The notes below the pieces were generated by a model. That model was not told where the DNA came from. It ran no database searches and was given only the letters and a program-made list of their open reading frames with translations. From Nocardiopsis sp. NRRL B-16309 (lineage in GTDB: Bacteria > Actinomycetota > Actinomycetes > Streptosporangiales > Streptosporangiaceae), in contig NZ_LGEC01000079.1 in assembly GCF_001279585.1 (NCBI RefSeq), positions 1 through 64,000 on the forward strand: a stretch of DNA of 64,000 bases, given 5' to 3'. A program made the translations under genes and the position numbers. Below are positions 61,424 through 64,000 of this stretch, piece after piece. Within the stretch, counting starts at the first letter, position 1; every line of letters begins with the position of its first letter.

Positions 61424-62565
61424 AGGATCTCCTCCAGTACCGAGAGGTCCCCCGGTTCCGCTTCGAGAGCCAGAACACGTACGCACGCGGTCTCCAGCCT
61501 CGACACGATACGGTCCGCCGTCCACGGCGACCGGGGAAGCGACATCCCGTGCCACGGGAGGAACGAGGGTTCGGCCTGGTCGAAGCACTCCCTGGTGAAC
61601 AGGTCGATGACGCGTCCCCGGTCCGCTTCCGTCCCCAGGTCCAGTTCACGAAGCTCCGACCGCCCCGTACCCGGGATCAGCCGTGTGATCACCAGGGTTC
61701 CGAGGGGCGCCGACGCAGCGTAGGAAGCTCCCGTCGCGTCAGTGAACCAGGACATGGGGTAGATGCGCTTGGTGTCCTTGTCGAACCCAGAGACGAGCGG
61801 GCGGTCGTGGCAAATCGTCCGGACAGGGTTCGCATCGTGTTCGAAGGCCTCCGCGGCCCCTGCCAGGGCCGGATAGTTGAGGATCGTTCCTTCACAGAAA
61901 CTCGCGTAGGAGGGCCAGGTCAGGACATCTGCCTGGGTGCCGAAGAAGCGGATCAGGGCCCGGTCGTTGGTCAGCGGGGTGGCCCCACGGCCGATGACGG
62001 ACTCGGTCAGCAGCGTGGTCTTCCCCGCGAGCACGGAACCGCTGAACAGCACCGCCCGTCCCCGCCGGTCGAGGACACCGCTCGCGTGGACGAGGGGACC
62101 GGCGGCGGTGTCCCGGCGGTACAGGGCGATGGATCGAAGCAGGTGGAAGACGGCCTCACCGACCAAACGAGGATCACTGTCGGGGTCCACGCCTACACGC
62201 CATGACAGGTCGCCCTCGTGCCGTACCGTCACCCCACGTCCCTGCCAGCGGACAGCGCGGGGCTCTTCCACGAGCACGTCCGCGGCGAACGACCAGTGCG
62301 GGTGCTTGCTTGCGTGGACATCCACGGTGGCCCGGGATCGTCCGTCCTCGGCGGCTGAGCCCGAATTCTGCTCGACCAGGACATCGACCGGGACCGACGA
62401 CACCGCGGAGGGCATCTCCGAGTACGCCCTCATGAACTCATGGGAGTAGTCTGCGAAACCAGGAAAAGAACCCATGAGCCGAAAACAAGTCCCCAGAATG
62501 GAGAGCCAGTAGATATCTTCTCCAGTCGCATCAATGGGACTCCGACTGCTTCCGTCAGAAAACAT
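61420..62565 (-). CDS. HPr-kinase-like protein
   Basis: 381 residues. The C-terminal half carries the P-loop SGSVLAGKTT (175-184) after HASGV (His160), and LTNDR (Asn200-Asp201), in the positions of the HPr-kinase fold. The N-terminal 100 residues are variable. HPr-kinase-like enzymes in lasso-peptide clusters phosphorylate the peptide C-terminus. Here the substrate could be the 14-mer or a phosphonate. ATG at 62565 behind AGGAG; first gene of the operon. Confidence 0.85.
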   Translation of the reverse strand: MFSDGSSRSPIDATGEDIYWLSILGTCFRLMGSFPGFADYSHEFMRAYSEMPSAVSSVPVDVLVEQNSGSAAEDGRSRATVDVHASKHPHWSFAADVLVEEPRAVRWQGRGVTVRHEGDLSWRVGVDPDSDPRLVGEAVFHLLRSIALYRRDTAAGPLVHASGVLDRRGRAVLFSGSVLAGKTTLLTESVIGRGATPLTNDRALIRFFGTQADVLTWPSYASFCEGTILNYPALAGAAEAFEHDANPVRTICHDRPLVSGFDKDTKRIYPMSWFTDATGASYAASAPLGTLVITRLIPGTGRSELRELDLGTEADRGRVIDLFTRECFDQAEPSFLPWHGMSLPRSPWTADRIVSRLETACVRVLALEAEPGDLSVLEEIL

Positions 62566-62769
62566 CTGGCTCTCCTCTCCGCTGCTCAAATTTCTAACAG
62601 AACACTTCGCGAAGCCGCAAGGATGAGGGTCCGCTTCCGGACCCATTCGATCTGCCTTGACACACCGTCGAGCCCCGACCTCACCAGCCGTCGTGATGTT
62701 GAATTGTCCTGCGGCCCAGCACCAAGCTGGGCTGGCTGATGCTCGGTGGGCAGTGACGTTCGCTCTGGT
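62566..62769. promoter_or_regulatory. Upstream region of the phosphonate operon
   Basis: About 200 bp between the first gene and the transposase remnant. The segment before the start is AT-richer (aaatttctaacagaaca), and on the minus strand TGTTAGAAAT could be a -10. No clear -35, palindrome or terminator was identified. Confidence 0.35.
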
Positions 62770-63430
62770 CAGCGACGATCGATCGCATCGAGCGGCCAGT
62801 CAACGCCTCCTGCGACATTCACCGGATCGCGTCGGACAGCGTGTCCCGGCTCAAACGCCCCAGGAACACCACGGCGAGGGCACGCAGCGAGGCCAGGTCG
62901 TCCGGCCCCATGCCCGGAGCGGACCTTGCAACGTCCTCACCCAACGAGACGTCCTTGACGTGGTGCCAGGCCTCGATGCTCCAGAGCCCCGCACCAGAGC
63001 GCCGATTCGGGTTGCGTCGACCCGCCCCGGCTCCATCTGACGATCAGCACGGAGCGGGCGCCCAGCTCTTCGACCGAATGCGCAGCAGGTTCGGCCAGGT
63101 GTGCAGGGCATCGGCGGTCACAACGACGTCAGCCAGGTACAGCCCCTCCAACAGGAAGGGCAGGGCGTCGATCTCGTTGGTGCCCGCGGAGACCCGCACC
63201 TGCGCGGCCAAGTGGCGGTCCGGGATCAGAGCGGCGAGCAGATGGACCGCCGGGGCGGTGGAAGTGTTCACGGCCACGCCCTGGAGGGCCTCAGGCCTGG
63301 TCAAGGCGGCGGCCGGGGCCGGGCTGGGGCGAGCAGGACCCGTCGGATGGTCGCCTGGGACGAGGCGGGCGCGTGCCCCCTCGGGGCGGGGCCAGCGAAG
63401 GGCACGGCAGACCGGGAACGCAACGGGGTC
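62770..63430 (-). pseudogene. ISAs1-family transposase pseudogene
   Basis: The minus strand still reads SQATIRRVLLAP, then APAVHLLAALIPDRHLAAQV, KTNEI-type SAGTNEIDALPFLLEG, VVVTADALHTWPN and, further down, LWSIEAWHHVKDVSLGEDVA with LASLRALAVVFLGRLSRDT. These are the conserved blocks of ISAs1 transposases in order. The VDGKT block with the first catalytic Asp is deleted and several frameshifts occur. Family call is from these motifs. Confidence 0.8.
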
Positions 63431-63605
63431 CCCTTGAAAGCCAGAGATGCGAGAGTCCCTGATCTTCTAGCGGACTCTGTTACCAGTTGGCGCGGGCTTC
63501 GGCCGGATCGCTACGGGGGTGTGATCAGCGCTGATGCCTCACGTTCCCGACTTTGAAACAGCCCTGCCTCACAAGGGGCGTAAAAACCTCAGAATGGGAT
63601 TTCGA
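63431..63605. other. Spacer between the transposase remnant and tRNA-Lys
   Basis: 175 bp with no gene. It contains one AT-richer segment near 63560-63605 (aaacagccctgcctcac, aaaaacctcagaatggga) that may include the tRNA terminator or an element end. Confidence 0.4.
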
Positions 63606-63608
63606 TGG

Positions 63609-63681
63609 TAGGCCCCCAGGGGCTCGAACCCTGAACCCACGGATTAAAAGTCCGTTGCTCTGCCAATTGAGCTAGAGGCCC
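63609..63681 (-). tRNA. tRNA-Lys (TTT), intact
   Basis: A 73-base cloverleaf. Acceptor GGGCCTC/GGGGCCT with discriminator A, D arm TAGCTCAATTGGCAGAGCA, anticodon loop CTTTTAA (TTT), T arm GGGTTCGAGCCCC. The following bases read CCA (63606-63608), so CCA is encoded. Its first 40 bases match the broken copy at 47695-47733 almost exactly. Confidence 0.93.
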
Positions 63682-63934
63682 GCGACGCGACTCGGAGGTC
63701 TGATCCCAGCCGTCGCCGCGCCTACTCTACCGCAGCAGCACGGGATCCGGGCTGCTGGCTCGGGCAGGGAGACGCGCTCCACTCCTCGGGTTGACCGGCC
63801 AGGACAACCCCGCCTTCGAGCCCTGCTGGCTACCGCGGAGCGAGGGGCGAGCACACCAGGTGGGGTGCACAGCGAAGCCCCCGCCGCTGTCCTGGTCGTG
63901 CCGGGCATCGCAGCAGGGGCTCGGGCTCGGTGGG
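63682..63934. other. Spacer, tRNA-Lys promoter side
   Basis: Upstream of tRNA-Lys on the minus strand. A TAGAGT -10-like box is at 63724-63729. Frames here are not protein-like. Confidence 0.4.
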
Positions 63935-64000
63935 CTACGCCTTGGCTGCCGGTTTGAGCATGGCGGCGGTGGCCTCGGCCGCTGCTTTGGCCACGTCCGG
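63935..64000 (-). CDS. C-terminal end of an unidentified protein (cut by window edge)
   Basis: Twenty-one codons before a TAG stop at 63935 are visible: PDVAKAAAEATAAMLKPAAK A. An Ala/Lys-rich helical tail, as in many actinobacterial proteins. Not enough to name a family. Confidence 0.45.
   Translation of the reverse strand, partial: PDVAKAAAEATAAMLKPAAKA

Noticed and set aside
62601..63560. Coding frames on the plus strand near 62.66-63.56 kb
   Set aside because: They are antisense to a clear ISAs1 remnant and lack SD and motifs.

Overview
The window is very GC-rich DNA with dense GTG/ATG starts and Shine-Dalgarno sites. Its gene content is typical of a filamentous actinomycete: many TetR regulators, cytochrome P450s, a Pkn-type kinase, a DtxR-type iron box and CsoR-type copper boxes. 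The paired CYP157/CYP154-like P450s and the overall style suggest a Streptosporangiales member such as Nocardiopsis. That genus call is inference only.

Left half (1-36 kb) is mostly ordinary chromosome. It starts with the N-terminus of release factor 3. It continues with a TetR/acyl-CoA dehydrogenase pair, an NmrA-like reductase, a two-component system, a Ser/Thr kinase and two overlapping P450 genes. Next come a copper operon (copZ, a small His-rich membrane protein, copA) behind two perfect CsoR-like palindromes, an amino-acid:cation symporter, an orphan narJ, an AviRa-like methyltransferase and tRNA-Asp. Then follow an S4-domain protein, an alpha/beta hydrolase, an iron-siderophore ABC importer behind an iron box, a TetR/flavin monooxygenase pair, and a PucR-like regulator divergent from an alcohol dehydrogenase and permease. 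A decayed arsenate reductase lies downstream of a tRNA-Glu/Asp/Phe array.

Middle (34.5-46.4 kb): a membrane metallophosphoesterase, a mini-zincin, two MFS exporters (one with its TetR), a PspC protein, a MITE-like inverted repeat and a low-complexity repeat tract. A self-contained class I P450 system follows (FAD reductase, P450, 3Fe-4S ferredoxin). It is divergent from a TetR with a long low-complexity insert, and three 14-bp palindromes spaced exactly 18 bp apart lie between them.

Right end (47-64 kb) looks like a genomic island. A 5' half of a tRNA-Lys gene (47.7 kb), a lower-GC orphan LuxR-type HTH gene and an IS630 remnant lie on one side. An ISAs1-type transposase pseudogene and an intact tRNA-Lys (63.6 kb) lie on the other. 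Between them is a tightly coupled minus-strand operon of 14 genes from 62.57 to 49.23 kb. It contains PEP mutase (the committed enzyme of phosphonate biosynthesis), a homocitrate-synthase-like enzyme suited to be phosphonomethylmalate synthase, a two-subunit aconitase-like isomerase, an LLM flavin monooxygenase, a methyltransferase and a three-gene ABC-2 exporter. It also contains a module seen in some RiPP clusters: an HPr-kinase-like protein, an NTP_transf_5-type nucleotidyltransferase, a GNAT-like protein and an SBP_bac_5 protein without a signal peptide. In the middle is a 14-codon gene with a near-perfect ribosome binding site, followed by a stable hairpin. The proposal that this is a phosphonate pathway built on, or attached to, a genetically encoded short peptide is an inference, and is the most interesting thing here.

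Long intergenic repeats of one family occur at 0.2-0.5, 10.9-11.1 and 19.8-20.3 kb.
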